Virus record (IMG/VR): IMGVR_UViG_3300036399_000742
Coordinates: 1 to 35,802 of that record
Direction: 5' to 3' (one strand)
Source of the DNA: a virus
Length of the DNA stretch: 35,802 nt
The translations under genes were made by a program, and so were the position numbers. The notes beneath the pieces are model-generated. The model saw only the letters and a program-made list of their open reading frames with translations, searched no databases and had not been told where the DNA came from. This document shows, in pieces, positions 22,714 to 28,768 of the stretch (its first letter is position 1; each line of letters opens with the position of its first letter).

Positions 22714-22967
22714 AAAAAACCACCACCCACGGCGGCCCGCGCAAAGGCGCTGGCCGCCCTCAAGGCAAGAAGTCAGCCAACGCCAAAGGCCGCACAGCCG
22801 TCACCAGATCCGTCTCCATGCTGCCCGAATCGTGGGCCAAGCTCGACCGGCTGCGCGGCACGATGAGCCGAGGGAAGTTTATCGAGTCGATGCTTCCAGC
22901 CGGGGGGGGGGCGGTAAACAATACGAGGTCGTTTGCGATCTCCAAAAGAGCGAAGTCCATTTATTAG
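22710..22967 (+). CDS. Ribbon-helix-helix-like DNA-binding protein with a poly-G tract
   Basis: The protein has 85 residues as read. The N-terminus HGGPRKGAGRPQGKKSANAK is the GPRKGAGRP arm found in many phage and plasmid DNA-binding proteins, and TRSVSMLPESWAKLDRLRGT, then MSRGKFIESML fits a ribbon-helix-helix. Ten G in a row (22902-22911) encode a glycine run, after which the frame becomes unconvincing (NNTRSFAISKRAKSIY). With one more G the frame would continue as GGGGGKQYEVVCDLQKSE and VHLLELKSGNSG, which looks far more natural. So the tract is either a sequencing error or a length switch. It ends just before attP. Confidence 0.6.
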   Translation: MKKTTTHGGPRKGAGRPQGKKSANAKGRTAVTRSVSMLPESWAKLDRLRGTMSRGKFIESMLPAGGGAVNNTRSFAISKRAKSIY

Positions 22968-22976
22968 AGCTGAAAT

Positions 22977-23224
22977 CGGGTAACAGCGGGTAACAGCCAC
23001 GCAAGCCGTTGATTTACAAACACCGAAAACAGACTTAAAATCCCTTTTCGTGAAAACGGAGTGCGGGTTCGAGTCCCGCCGCCGGCACTGGGTGGGAGGG
23101 CTTCTTTGCCGCTCTGGGTGCGGGTTGGCGGGGTTTTGTTGTCGCTACATCACACGACTTCACATCACTCTTAAAAGCGTTTTTACTTGGTTTTTCGGGT
23201 AACACGGGTAACAGTTGGGTAAAA
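22977..23224 (+). other. attP: Phage attachment site attP with arm repeats
   Basis: The left arm holds two tandem copies of CGGGTAACAG (22977-22986 and 22987-22996). The right arm holds CGGGTAACA at 23196-23204, CGGGTAACAG at 23205-23214 and a degenerate TGGGTAAAA ending at the next gene. Between them lies the tRNA-derived core. This is the classical plan of a tyrosine-integrase attP, with arm-type sites on both sides of a tRNA 3' core, and the integrase gene is 200 bases away. The arm repeats could bind the integrase or the small HTH protein. The intergenic stretch holds no other gene. Confidence 0.8.
23034..23087 (+). repeat. attP core: 3' half of a tRNA-Leu(UAA) gene
   Basis: From the anticodon loop on, the sequence follows a class II tRNA. 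Loop cTTAAAA has anticodon TAA at 23036-23038. The 3' anticodon stem TCCCT is next, then a long variable arm (TTTTCGTGAAAACGG), then T-arm GCGGG-TTCGAGT-CCCGC (23065-23079), the 3' acceptor strand CGCCGGC and discriminator A (23087). The encoded CCA is absent (CTG follows). No 5' half is present, so it is not a gene of its own. It should restore the host tRNA on integration. Confidence 0.85.
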
Positions 23225-23427
23225 TGAAAGGAACGATCACCATTAAGGAGGCCTGCGAGCTAACCGGGGCATGCCCTTGGACGATCAAGATGCACATTTA
23301 CAAAGGCTCGTTCTCGGCCTGCAAGCCACTCGGGAATCGTGGCGGGTGGCGGATTTTTACTGAGTCTTTCAACCAATGGTGGGCGGGCCGGATCGGCGAA
23401 ACCTCGAACAAAAGGCCCGCGAAATGA
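23224..23427 (+). CDS. Small helix-turn-helix protein, candidate excisionase/directionality factor
   Basis: The 67-residue reading starts at ATG 23224; a TTG at 23215 is possible, but the paralogue at 27473 starts at the same Met. TITIKEACELTGACPWTIKM is a MerR/excisionase-type helix-turn-helix, followed by the conserved beta-wing GSFSACKPLGNRGGWRIF. It lies between attP and the integrase and overlaps the latter by ATGA, the place where an excisionase would be expected. It is identical at 43 of 67 positions to the protein at 27473. Confidence 0.65.
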   Translation: MKGTITIKEACELTGACPWTIKMHIYKGSFSACKPLGNRGGWRIFTESFNQWWAGRIGETSNKRPAK

Positions 23428-24449
23428 AAACTCGATATTTTGTTACTCCCCACAAGTCACGACCCGGCACTTGGAAACTGGAGATTCCGGCATCGGTTTC
23501 GGGCAACCGGATCAAGCGATTCTTTAAATCGGAGGCGGAGGCATGGGCGGCGGGGCCGGCGCTTTTTGAGGCTTTGCAGAAAACAGGGACGGAGGGACTG
23601 AAAGACAAGGAACAGGCGGGGCTGTCGATGCGTTCGGCGATTCGGGATTATGTTGCGACCAAATCTAAATCGTCACAGGCGCACAAGGACAAGATCGAGC
23701 GGGTTTGCGGGCGCTTGTTGGAAGAGTTCGAGGGGCCGGTGGCGAATGTAACGCCGTTGAAGGCGGGGAAGTGGTTTGACTCGGTGGAGGGATCACCGAC
23801 CACACGAGCGGGCTGGCATCGCTACGCGAGCGGTTTTTTTGCGTGGTGCGTGGATATGGAGCTTATTGACCGGAATCCGCTGCGGAGGATCAAGGCTCCG
23901 AAAGCGGAGGCGAAGCGGTCACTCATCACGGCATCGCAAATGGTGACGATTCTGGCCGAGGACATGAGCGACGAATTGCGGGCGTGGTTCCTCCTCGGTG
24001 GATTTGCGGGCCTTCGGTCCATCGAGGTGCGGCGGATGCGGTGGGAGGATATTGACGCCGCGAGGGGAGAGATCGAGATCAGGCGGGAGGTTTCCAAGCA
24101 ATCCAGCGGACTGCCAGAGCGCATCGTTGATTTCACAGAGCCGCTGACGCGAAGGGCGGCGTTCTTTGTGGGCGATAAAAAGAAGGGGTTGATCCTGCCA
24201 CCGGCATCGTTGCGGATTTACGCAGAGCGGCAGGCGCTCATTGTGAGGCTACACGAGGCGGACAAGGTGCCGTGGTCGCAGTTTCCTGAAAACGCTCTGA
24301 GGCACTCCTACGCGACCTATCACCTCGGGCGCGGGCAGGACGCTGGCAAGACTGCGCACCAGCTTGGGCATTCGACGACAGCAATGGTCAAGCGAGTCTA
24401 TGCCGTGCCTTCGCGCCGTGCGGATTGGCGGGCATGGTGGGCGGTTTGA
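23424..24449 (+). CDS. int: Tyrosine recombinase (phage integrase)
   Basis: The protein has 341 residues from ATG 23424 (ATGA overlap with the HTH gene); a start at 23376 would lie inside that gene. Residues about 70-150 are a SAM-like core-binding domain (AIRDYVATKSKSSQAHKDKI). The catalytic domain shows Arg198 (FAGLRSIEVRRMRW), a likely Lys225, Arg293 (ALRHSYATYHLG), His316 (HQLGHSTTAMVKRVY) and nucleophile Tyr326. The usual His three residues before Arg293 is Asn290 here. It should join attP to the host tRNA-Leu gene. Its codon use is more G-rich than that of the tail genes. Confidence 0.95.
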   Translation: MKTRYFVTPHKSRPGTWKLEIPASVSGNRIKRFFKSEAEAWAAGPALFEALQKTGTEGLKDKEQAGLSMRSAIRDYVATKSKSSQAHKDKIERVCGRLLEEFEGPVANVTPLKAGKWFDSVEGSPTTRAGWHRYASGFFAWCVDMELIDRNPLRRIKAPKAEAKRSLITASQMVTILAEDMSDELRAWFLLGGFAGLRSIEVRRMRWEDIDAARGEIEIRREVSKQSSGLPERIVDFTEPLTRRAAFFVGDKKKGLILPPASLRIYAERQALIVRLHEADKVPWSQFPENALRHSYATYHLGRGQDAGKTAHQLGHSTTAMVKRVYAVPSRRADWRAWWAV

Positions 24450-24491
24450 AAAATTCTTGGCGGATCGTTGTCAGACATTCATTCTCTCAAT

Positions 24492-25583
24492 ATGCCTGTA
24501 AAGAATGCTTCAAACGATGATTGGCGTAATGATCCTATTACAGACCGTCAACGCGATTTGATCGAGGAAAAGGGCTTCGACGCTCCAAATACAAAAGGAG
24601 AAGCGAGCGACCTAATCAGCGAAATTTTAAGCCGAGAAGACAAAGCGACAGAAAGCCAGATAAGGCGTCTTGAGTTCTATGGAATCTATGGAGATTTCAG
24701 TAAAAAAGAGGCGATGGAGTTAATTGAAAAAAACAAGCCTCTCCACGATGAAGATGAATACCAGGAGTGGAAGAAAATTGTTTGTAAGATAGACCCCCCG
24801 ATCAAACCAATTCAACAACCCTCGGAAACAGGAGCGCCCTCTTCAACCGTAAAAAAAGATTCGCCTTGGATAATGGGGGCTTTGCGTGGGTTAGTTTACG
24901 CCTTCCGCATTGCAACAGGGATTTTTATCACAATTCTGGCGCTTGCAGCGTTCTCAGAATCTTTTTTTGCATTTGGCATGTTTCTTGTCTCCGCATTTTT
25001 GGCTTTTCCGTTTTTATCTAAGAAACTTAGATGGGGATTTGTTGCAAAATGGTTGATTTTTGCGGGCTGCTTTTTTGCTGCGACCATTCTGTTTGCTAAT
25101 TCCTCAAACAAAAAAATTGCAAAGGTTGAGATACGGCATGATCCCGCAGGCCCAGTCAAGGATCAGGGAACGATTCAGACAACGCCAGCCGCTGCATCCT
25201 CTATTCAGGTGGATTGGAACAAGTATGCCGAGGAATTCAAAAAAAAACTGCGTGAAGATGGTGGACTGGTTTCCAAGGTGAACAAAATCGATGTTTCTAT
25301 GGACAATGAAAAATCGTCTGTGAAAGCGGTTTTAAGTCCGGAAGAGTTAAATAATTTTTCAAAAATTGGACCGCTCAAAAAAACAATCGATGTGCTTCTT
25401 GAAGGGCTTGTGGTTTTACAAGTGCAATTTGCGAAAGAAAAAAATCTTTCGATCAAAGGCCGTTTTTTTGCCGCGTATTTGCATATCGCAGAAGATGGGA
25501 TTCTAAACCCCGTGCGTTTCAAAAAACTTGGTATGGCTTCTTACAATCCAAATACAGATTCCGTAGATATTAACTATAAATAA
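24492..25583 (+). CDS. Three-helix membrane protein of unknown function, AT-rich cargo gene
   Basis: The 363-residue reading starts at ATG 24492 (a TTG at 24468 is possible). Residues about 15-82 contain two related helical units, PITDRQRDLIEEKGF ... EASDLISEILS and KATESQIRRLEFYGI ... KKEAMELIEK, a 'T..Q...L...G....kkeA..LI' repeat. A Pro-rich linker leads to three hydrophobic segments (about 127-153, 157-175, 183-202), then a soluble C-terminal domain of about 155 residues. The gene is clearly more AT-rich than its surroundings and lies next to the integrase, so it was probably acquired. It sits 3 bases before the ClpP-like gene, implying co-translation and a joint role. I do not recognise a family. 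Confidence 0.65.
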   Translation: MPVKNASNDDWRNDPITDRQRDLIEEKGFDAPNTKGEASDLISEILSREDKATESQIRRLEFYGIYGDFSKKEAMELIEKNKPLHDEDEYQEWKKIVCKIDPPIKPIQQPSETGAPSSTVKKDSPWIMGALRGLVYAFRIATGIFITILALAAFSESFFAFGMFLVSAFLAFPFLSKKLRWGFVAKWLIFAGCFFAATILFANSSNKKIAKVEIRHDPAGPVKDQGTIQTTPAAASSIQVDWNKYAEEFKKKLREDGGLVSKVNKIDVSMDNEKSSVKAVLSPEELNNFSKIGPLKKTIDVLLEGLVVLQVQFAKEKNLSIKGRFFAAYLHIAEDGILNPVRFKKLGMASYNPNTDSVDINYK

Positions 25584-25586
25584 AAA

Positions 25587-26255
25587 ATGGAAATATTCAT
25601 TCGCTTCATGGCTCCGGTAAATGGCACATCAGCAACAACATTGATGAAATGCATCGATGAGGCGCTTTCAAAAAATGTGGATCATATTCATTTGATGCTT
25701 TCATCTCCGGGAGGAAGTGTCTTTCACGGACTATCAATCCACAATTTTTTAAAAGGATCGCCTGTTCAAATAACAACATACAATTTTGGAACTGTAGACT
25801 CTATAGCCACAGTTATTTTTTGTGCAGGGTCAACAAGGCGATGTGTTCCTCACGCTCGATTTTTAATTCATGGGGTGAGTTTAACTTTTGAAGGGCCAAC
25901 TCGCATGGATGAAATTGGACTTGAGGAGCACCTAAAACTATTGAAGATTGACTATGAAAATATCGCCCGTGTGATTGCTGACACCACAGGGAAATCAACC
26001 AAAAAAATTGTCAAAGCTATGAATGACAGAACAACTCTTTCACCTACACAAGCCAAAGATTATGGGCTGGTTCATGAAATTTCTTCGGACTTGTTCCCAA
26101 AAAATTCCGAGTTGATGGTAATCATGGAAGACAATACCGCTCGGCAGGTCCTTCCAGGTTGCTACCAACTTCCCTTGATCACCCAGCACCAAAGCTCACA
26201 ACTTCCAAAAATCGAATCGAACTCCACGGCGCTATCGACCGGTTCGTATTGGTAG
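25587..26255 (+). CDS. ClpP-like serine protease
   Basis: The protein has 222 residues with a complete ClpP-type active site. The oxyanion loop is SSPGGSV (39-45), the nucleophile is Ser72 in FGTVDSIATVI, His95 is in ARFLIHGVS, and Asp147 is in NDRTTLSPTQAKDYGLV, which aligns with the E. coli catalytic Asp stretch. The fold ends near residue 170; a polar tail of 50 residues follows. There is no signal peptide. Such proteases usually work with an ATPase or membrane partner; here the only linked partner is the membrane protein directly upstream. It is not a prohead protease, which is encoded at 7052, and the AT-rich location beside int suggests a lysogenic cargo gene. Confidence 0.85.
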   Translation: MEIFIRFMAPVNGTSATTLMKCIDEALSKNVDHIHLMLSSPGGSVFHGLSIHNFLKGSPVQITTYNFGTVDSIATVIFCAGSTRRCVPHARFLIHGVSLTFEGPTRMDEIGLEEHLKLLKIDYENIARVIADTTGKSTKKIVKAMNDRTTLSPTQAKDYGLVHEISSDLFPKNSELMVIMEDNTARQVLPGCYQLPLITQHQSSQLPKIESNSTALSTGSYW

Positions 26256-26258
26256 GCT

Positions 26259-26583
26259 TTATTCCTCCGTCAGGTCGATGACTTGCGCCGTCCACCCTTC
26301 TGGTAGCGGGCCGTCCCAGCTTTCGAGGACCCACCAACGGAACGCTTGTATGGTTTCATGATCTCGGCACTGACATCCGGGGAGATGTTTGACGGTTTGC
26401 TTGAAGTTTTTTGCGCAAAAATTTCAGATTCACTATTACGAAGCTCGATCAGCGCATGTTCCACGATGCTTGAAAATGTGACCTTGGCCCACGGAGTTGA
26501 AGCCTTTGTTTCCTCCATTTTTTTGTGACCCATTCATGAAGTTCAACAGGTATCGAAACATTCTGCGTCTTGATGGTTTTCAT
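26259..26583 (-). pseudogene. Ribbon-helix-helix regulator gene with two apparent frameshifts
   Basis: On the minus strand ATG 26583 begins KTIKTQNVSIPVELHEWV, a typical RHH beta-strand and first helix, but the frame breaks at seven A (plus 26518-26524). One extra A would continue it as TKKMEETKASTPWAKVTFSS then IVEHALIELRNSE, the second helix. A second break at six A (near plus 26414-26419) would, with one extra A, lead into NFKQTVKHLPGCQCRDH and AFRWWVLESWDGPLPEGW, ending at 26259. The uncorrected 26270-26533 frame ends in an unconvincing basic tail. Both breaks are single missing bases in A-runs, so sequencing error, slippage or decay are possible. It converges on the ClpP-like gene and diverges from the RHH pair. 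Confidence 0.55.
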
Positions 26584-26729
26584 GAAAAAAATTTAGCGCG
26601 GATGTCAATGTTAGCAAAAATGTAAAAAAAATTATTTTCGCCCGCAGCGCTTGTGTCCATGCGGGTGTCAAGTGTTTTATTTGGGTAGGTGATCACCTTA
26701 TTGAAAAAAATTTCAGATTTGCTGTTGAC

Positions 26730-26744
26730 GGGTGGTTATACACC
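26730..26744 (+). promoter_or_regulatory. Candidate operator, left half of a 15-bp inverted repeat
   Basis: GGGTGGTTATACACC, whose exact reverse complement occurs at 27032-27046. It lies 16 bases before the first RHH gene, in the space between divergent regulators, and is itself an imperfect palindrome (GGTG...CACC). TTATAC inside it could serve as a -10 element. A binding site for one of the RHH proteins is the simplest reading, but inferred. Confidence 0.55.
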
Positions 26745-26759
26745 TGCAAGGCTGTGGGT

Positions 26760-26915
26760 GTGCCAAGCAAAAGAGCAAAAGGTAAGAAGCAAATCGCCGT
26801 CTGGTTGACACCAGAAGAGAAAGCGACATTGCAACAATTGGCCAAAGAGCGTGGCCTTTCAATGACAGAAGTTCTCAAAGAAAAAATTTATGAGCATAAC
26901 AAAAAGCAAAAGTAG
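26760..26915 (+). CDS. Short ribbon-helix-helix-like DNA-binding protein
   Basis: The protein has 51 residues and starts at GTG 26760 (GTG 26754 is also possible); it has no ATG and was too short for simple screens. The sequence is SKRAKGKKQIAVWLTPEEKA, then TLQQLAKERGLSMTEVLKEK, a basic arm, one beta-strand (QIAVWL) and two helices, the full plan of an Arc/MetJ-type subunit. It overlaps the next RHH gene by 26 bases. The candidate operator lies just upstream, which suggests autoregulation. The coding call rests on this pattern. Confidence 0.6.
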   Translation: MPSKRAKGKKQIAVWLTPEEKATLQQLAKERGLSMTEVLKEKIYEHNKKQK

Positions 26916-27093
26916 TTTGGTCTCCGTTGGTCTTTATCTTGAAGCTAACGAGGTCGAAGTTCTCAAGAAAGCGGCGAAGGAAGAAGGCAGGTCATTGTCA
27001 TCGTATGTTCGCCGCCTTTTTTTTGCCGATGGGTGTATAACCACCCCTTATCAAAATAAGGCGAAACCCGCAACCAAAAGGAGGGCGGCGTGA
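26890..27093 (+). CDS. Ribbon-helix-helix DNA-binding protein
   Basis: The protein has 67 residues. KSSLVSVGLYLEANEVEVLK then KAAKEEGRSLSSYVRRLFFA is a clear RHH domain (strand VSVGLYL, helices about 18-30 and 34-45). A basic tail follows. The second copy of the 15-bp inverted repeat lies within its 3' end. It overlaps both the shorter RHH gene and the replication-type gene downstream. The two RHH proteins could form a heteromer or oppose each other at the same operators. Function in lysogeny control is inferred from location; no CI-like repressor is present in the window. Confidence 0.7.
   Translation: MSITKSKSSLVSVGLYLEANEVEVLKKAAKEEGRSLSSYVRRLFFADGCITTPYQNKAKPATKRRAA
27032..27046 (-). promoter_or_regulatory. 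Candidate operator, right half of the 15-bp inverted repeat
   Basis: GGTGTATAACCACCC on the + strand, the exact reverse complement of 26730-26744, lies in the 3' part of the second RHH gene and 47 bases before the replication-type gene at 27093. With its partner it brackets the RHH pair, so looping between the two sites could control both directions. Inferred. Confidence 0.55.
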
Positions 27094-27476
27094 TGAGCTG
27101 GATAAAATTAGAGTCCGGCACTCCCGACAAACCCGAGGTGATGGAAATCGCCAGCCACCTCAAAATCGACACCGATGCAGTGCTCGGGAAGTTGATGCGG
27201 GTGTGGGCGTGGTTCGACGCCCATTCGGTAAAAGGCGCAGCACCTGAGAGCGCGGAGGCATTTCTGGACCGCCTGACGGCTTGCACCGGATTTGCCGAGG
27301 CGCTGGTAAAGGTGGGCTGGATGACTCGCCGCAATGGCAAGTCGAGCCTGGTGAATTTTGAGAAACACAACGGCAAGGAGGCGAAGACACGCAGCCTCTC
27401 TGCCAAGCGCACATCCGCGCACCGGATGATGAAGGCGCTCATCGCGGAACTGGAAAAAGAGGAGGGCGGGAAATGA
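27093..27476 (+). CDS. Replication-protein N-terminal domain paralogue
   Basis: The 127-residue reading starts at ATG 27093, preferred over GTG 27090 because AAGGAGG lies 8 bases upstream. SWIKLESGTPDKPEVMEIAS then VLGKLMRVWAWFDAH and AEALVKVGWMTRRNG matches the N-terminal domain of the protein at 32595 (WIKVELHLHEKPEVFQIATE, VVGKLLKIWGWAS), which resembles phage replisome-organiser N-termini. This copy lacks the C-terminal half, so it may compete with or regulate the full-length version. A Shine-Dalgarno (ggagggcggg) for the next gene lies in its end. Confidence 0.65.
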   Translation: MSWIKLESGTPDKPEVMEIASHLKIDTDAVLGKLMRVWAWFDAHSVKGAAPESAEAFLDRLTACTGFAEALVKVGWMTRRNGKSSLVNFEKHNGKEAKTRSLSAKRTSAHRMMKALIAELEKEEGGK

Positions 27477-27676
27477 AAGGCACGCTCACAGTGAAGCAAG
27501 CCGCCGAGGAAACCGGCGCTCACACAGAGACAATCCTTCGCCATATTCGGCGCGGAAGTTTCTCAGCCTGCAAACCGCTCGCAAATAAAGGCGGGTGGCG
27601 GATTTTTAAAGCTTCGTTCCAGAACTGGATGAGCGACCAGATCGGCGCGACCTCAAACAGGAGGCCCGCGAAATGA
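27473..27676 (+). CDS. Small helix-turn-helix protein, paralogue of the attP-adjacent one
   Basis: The protein has 67 residues. TLTVKQAAEETGAHTETILR is the helix-turn-helix and GSFSACKPLANKGGWRIF the wing. It is the same length as the protein at 23224, shares 43 identical residues with it and ends in the same TSN-RPAK. The differences concentrate in the recognition helix (residues 17-27), so the two probably bind different sites. It overlaps both neighbours by ATGA in the early operon. Confidence 0.65.
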   Translation: MKGTLTVKQAAEETGAHTETILRHIRRGSFSACKPLANKGGWRIFKASFQNWMSDQIGATSNRRPAK

Positions 27677-27798
27677 ACCACCAAGAAACTCTGTGGATTT
27701 TGCAGTCGGTATGGGAGGCAATCCGTGCGCTCGGACCCGTGGCGATTCTGGCCGGCGTCACGCTGTGGCTAACAACCTGGGGGGAGCGGACACGATGA
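27673..27798 (+). CDS. Very small single-span membrane protein, function unknown
   Basis: The protein has 41 residues and starts at ATG 27673 (ATGA overlap with the HTH gene). An N-terminal amphipathic stretch (HQETLWILQSVWEAIRALG) precedes a hydrophobic segment (PVAILAGVTLWLTTW) and a basic end (GERTR), giving a likely N-out or in-plane small membrane protein. The start fits the coupled-operon pattern. Nothing marks its role. The next 155 bases up to the antisense SieB-like gene hold no convincing gene. Confidence 0.45.
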   Translation: MNHQETLWILQSVWEAIRALGPVAILAGVTLWLTTWGERTR

Positions 27799-27953
27799 GC
27801 GCCACCATCAATCGTCCTTCGGCCATGTTGTTAGCGACACAGAGAGGCCATTCCGAACGGCTCTGTCGGCATGAAGTGCAAGTAGTGGCTTCTCGGGAGG
27901 AAGCGGAAGCTCTATCTGACCGCTTTCGCCCCAGATTACAGGGGAAAGACAAA

Positions 27954-28478
27954 TTACCATTTGTCGGTTCGGATCAGGAAGTTGCTTCCTTTGAGAATGT
28001 GATGGTGTTTGTGGAGGTAATCCCACGCGATTGCATGAATGAGGTGAGGGAAGCCATCTACCATGCTTCCGAGCGAGTCCACGCGGTAAATGATGCCGTC
28101 GGTTACGAGAGCCTGAACGACGCCATCATCGATGCGGAGGGTATTGGATCGCGTATTCTCGACTATGTAGAAGCGGAGAATTTGTTTTTCGCTTTCGGTG
28201 AGTCTGTGGAGGCGTTGCGTGATGCGTTGAGAAATTTTCCTCTTCCGCAAAGCGTGTTGAATGCAGGACATGACAGATGCGCCTATGCCGGCGAGGAGCA
28301 GCGCAAGGGAGGAAATGAAAAGAATCCCGAGAACAGGGCGATAGTCTTGTGCAAATTGCGCAAGGCCGAGGGTATCGCGGAATTTTTCATCGCCAAAAAG
28401 AAGGAGTCCGGCGACAAGGCCGATCGCTACGAGGTATCGTGGGGCGAGCTTCAAAAATTGAAAGATGAAATCAAGCAT
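27954..28478 (-). CDS. Superinfection exclusion protein, SieB-like
   Basis: The protein has 174 residues on the minus strand. There are two hydrophobic segments (about 14-29 YLVAIGLVAGLLLFG and 48-73 PVLGILFISSLALLLAGIGA), then a cytoplasmic domain. That domain has LTESEKQILRFYIVENTRSN, then DDGVVQALVTDGIIYRVD and PHLIHAIAWDYLHKH, the pattern of the SieB family. SieB of lambda and P22 blocks growth of related phages in a lysogen. It lies antisense to the early operon, so it is probably expressed from its own lysogenic promoter. A long + strand frame (27795-28535) covers it and is judged a shadow, although its ends coincide with ATGA junctions. Confidence 0.8.
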   Translation of the reverse strand: MLDFIFQFLKLAPRYLVAIGLVAGLLLFGDEKFRDTLGLAQFAQDYRPVLGILFISSLALLLAGIGASVMSCIQHALRKRKISQRITQRLHRLTESEKQILRFYIVENTRSNTLRIDDGVVQALVTDGIIYRVDSLGSMVDGFPHLIHAIAWDYLHKHHHILKGSNFLIRTDKW

Positions 28479-28531
28479 CGCTGTGATGCTGAATTGATTG
28501 AAGATTTTTGCAAGACGGAAGGGAGGGCGAA

Positions 28532-28768
28532 ATGACCTCGACCATCGAATGGGTAGCGTCCACCGACGAGCTACCGGACGCCGACGAGACGGTCATCCTC
28601 GCCCTCGAGGACGGGGAAGTAACGACCGGGTTTTTGGACGGGGAGACATGGCGGGACATTTCCGCCGACCGCCTGCCGGATGCGCCTGTTTACTGGGCGC
28701 GTTTTCCTGAGCCTCCGCAGCCTCATTTGCTGCTCAAAGTGGCCTTCAAAAAGCGGAGGGCGAAATGA
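28532..28768 (+). CDS. DUF551-like phage protein
   Basis: The protein has 78 residues from ATG 28532, preceded by the Shine-Dalgarno ggaagggaggg. EWVASTDELPDADETVILAL, then GEVTTGFLDGETWRD and VYWARFPEPP follow the DUF551 pattern 'W....ELPd....V.......gy..g..W.....V..W...PePP', common in phage early operons and of unknown function. It overlaps the next gene by ATGA with the same ggagggcgaaATGA junction, which seems to be a repeated operon joint here. Confidence 0.75.
   Translation: MTSTIEWVASTDELPDADETVILALEDGEVTTGFLDGETWRDISADRLPDAPVYWARFPEPPQPHLLLKVAFKKRRAK

Noticed and set aside
23034-23087. Complete tRNA-Leu gene
   Set aside because: Only the 3' half is present; the bases upstream do not form the acceptor 5' strand, D-arm or 5' anticodon stem.
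27795-28535. Long + strand frame of 246 codons opposite the SieB-like gene
   Set aside because: Its composition is not protein-like and the minus-strand frame has clear SieB features. Kept only as a note because its ends match ATGA junctions.
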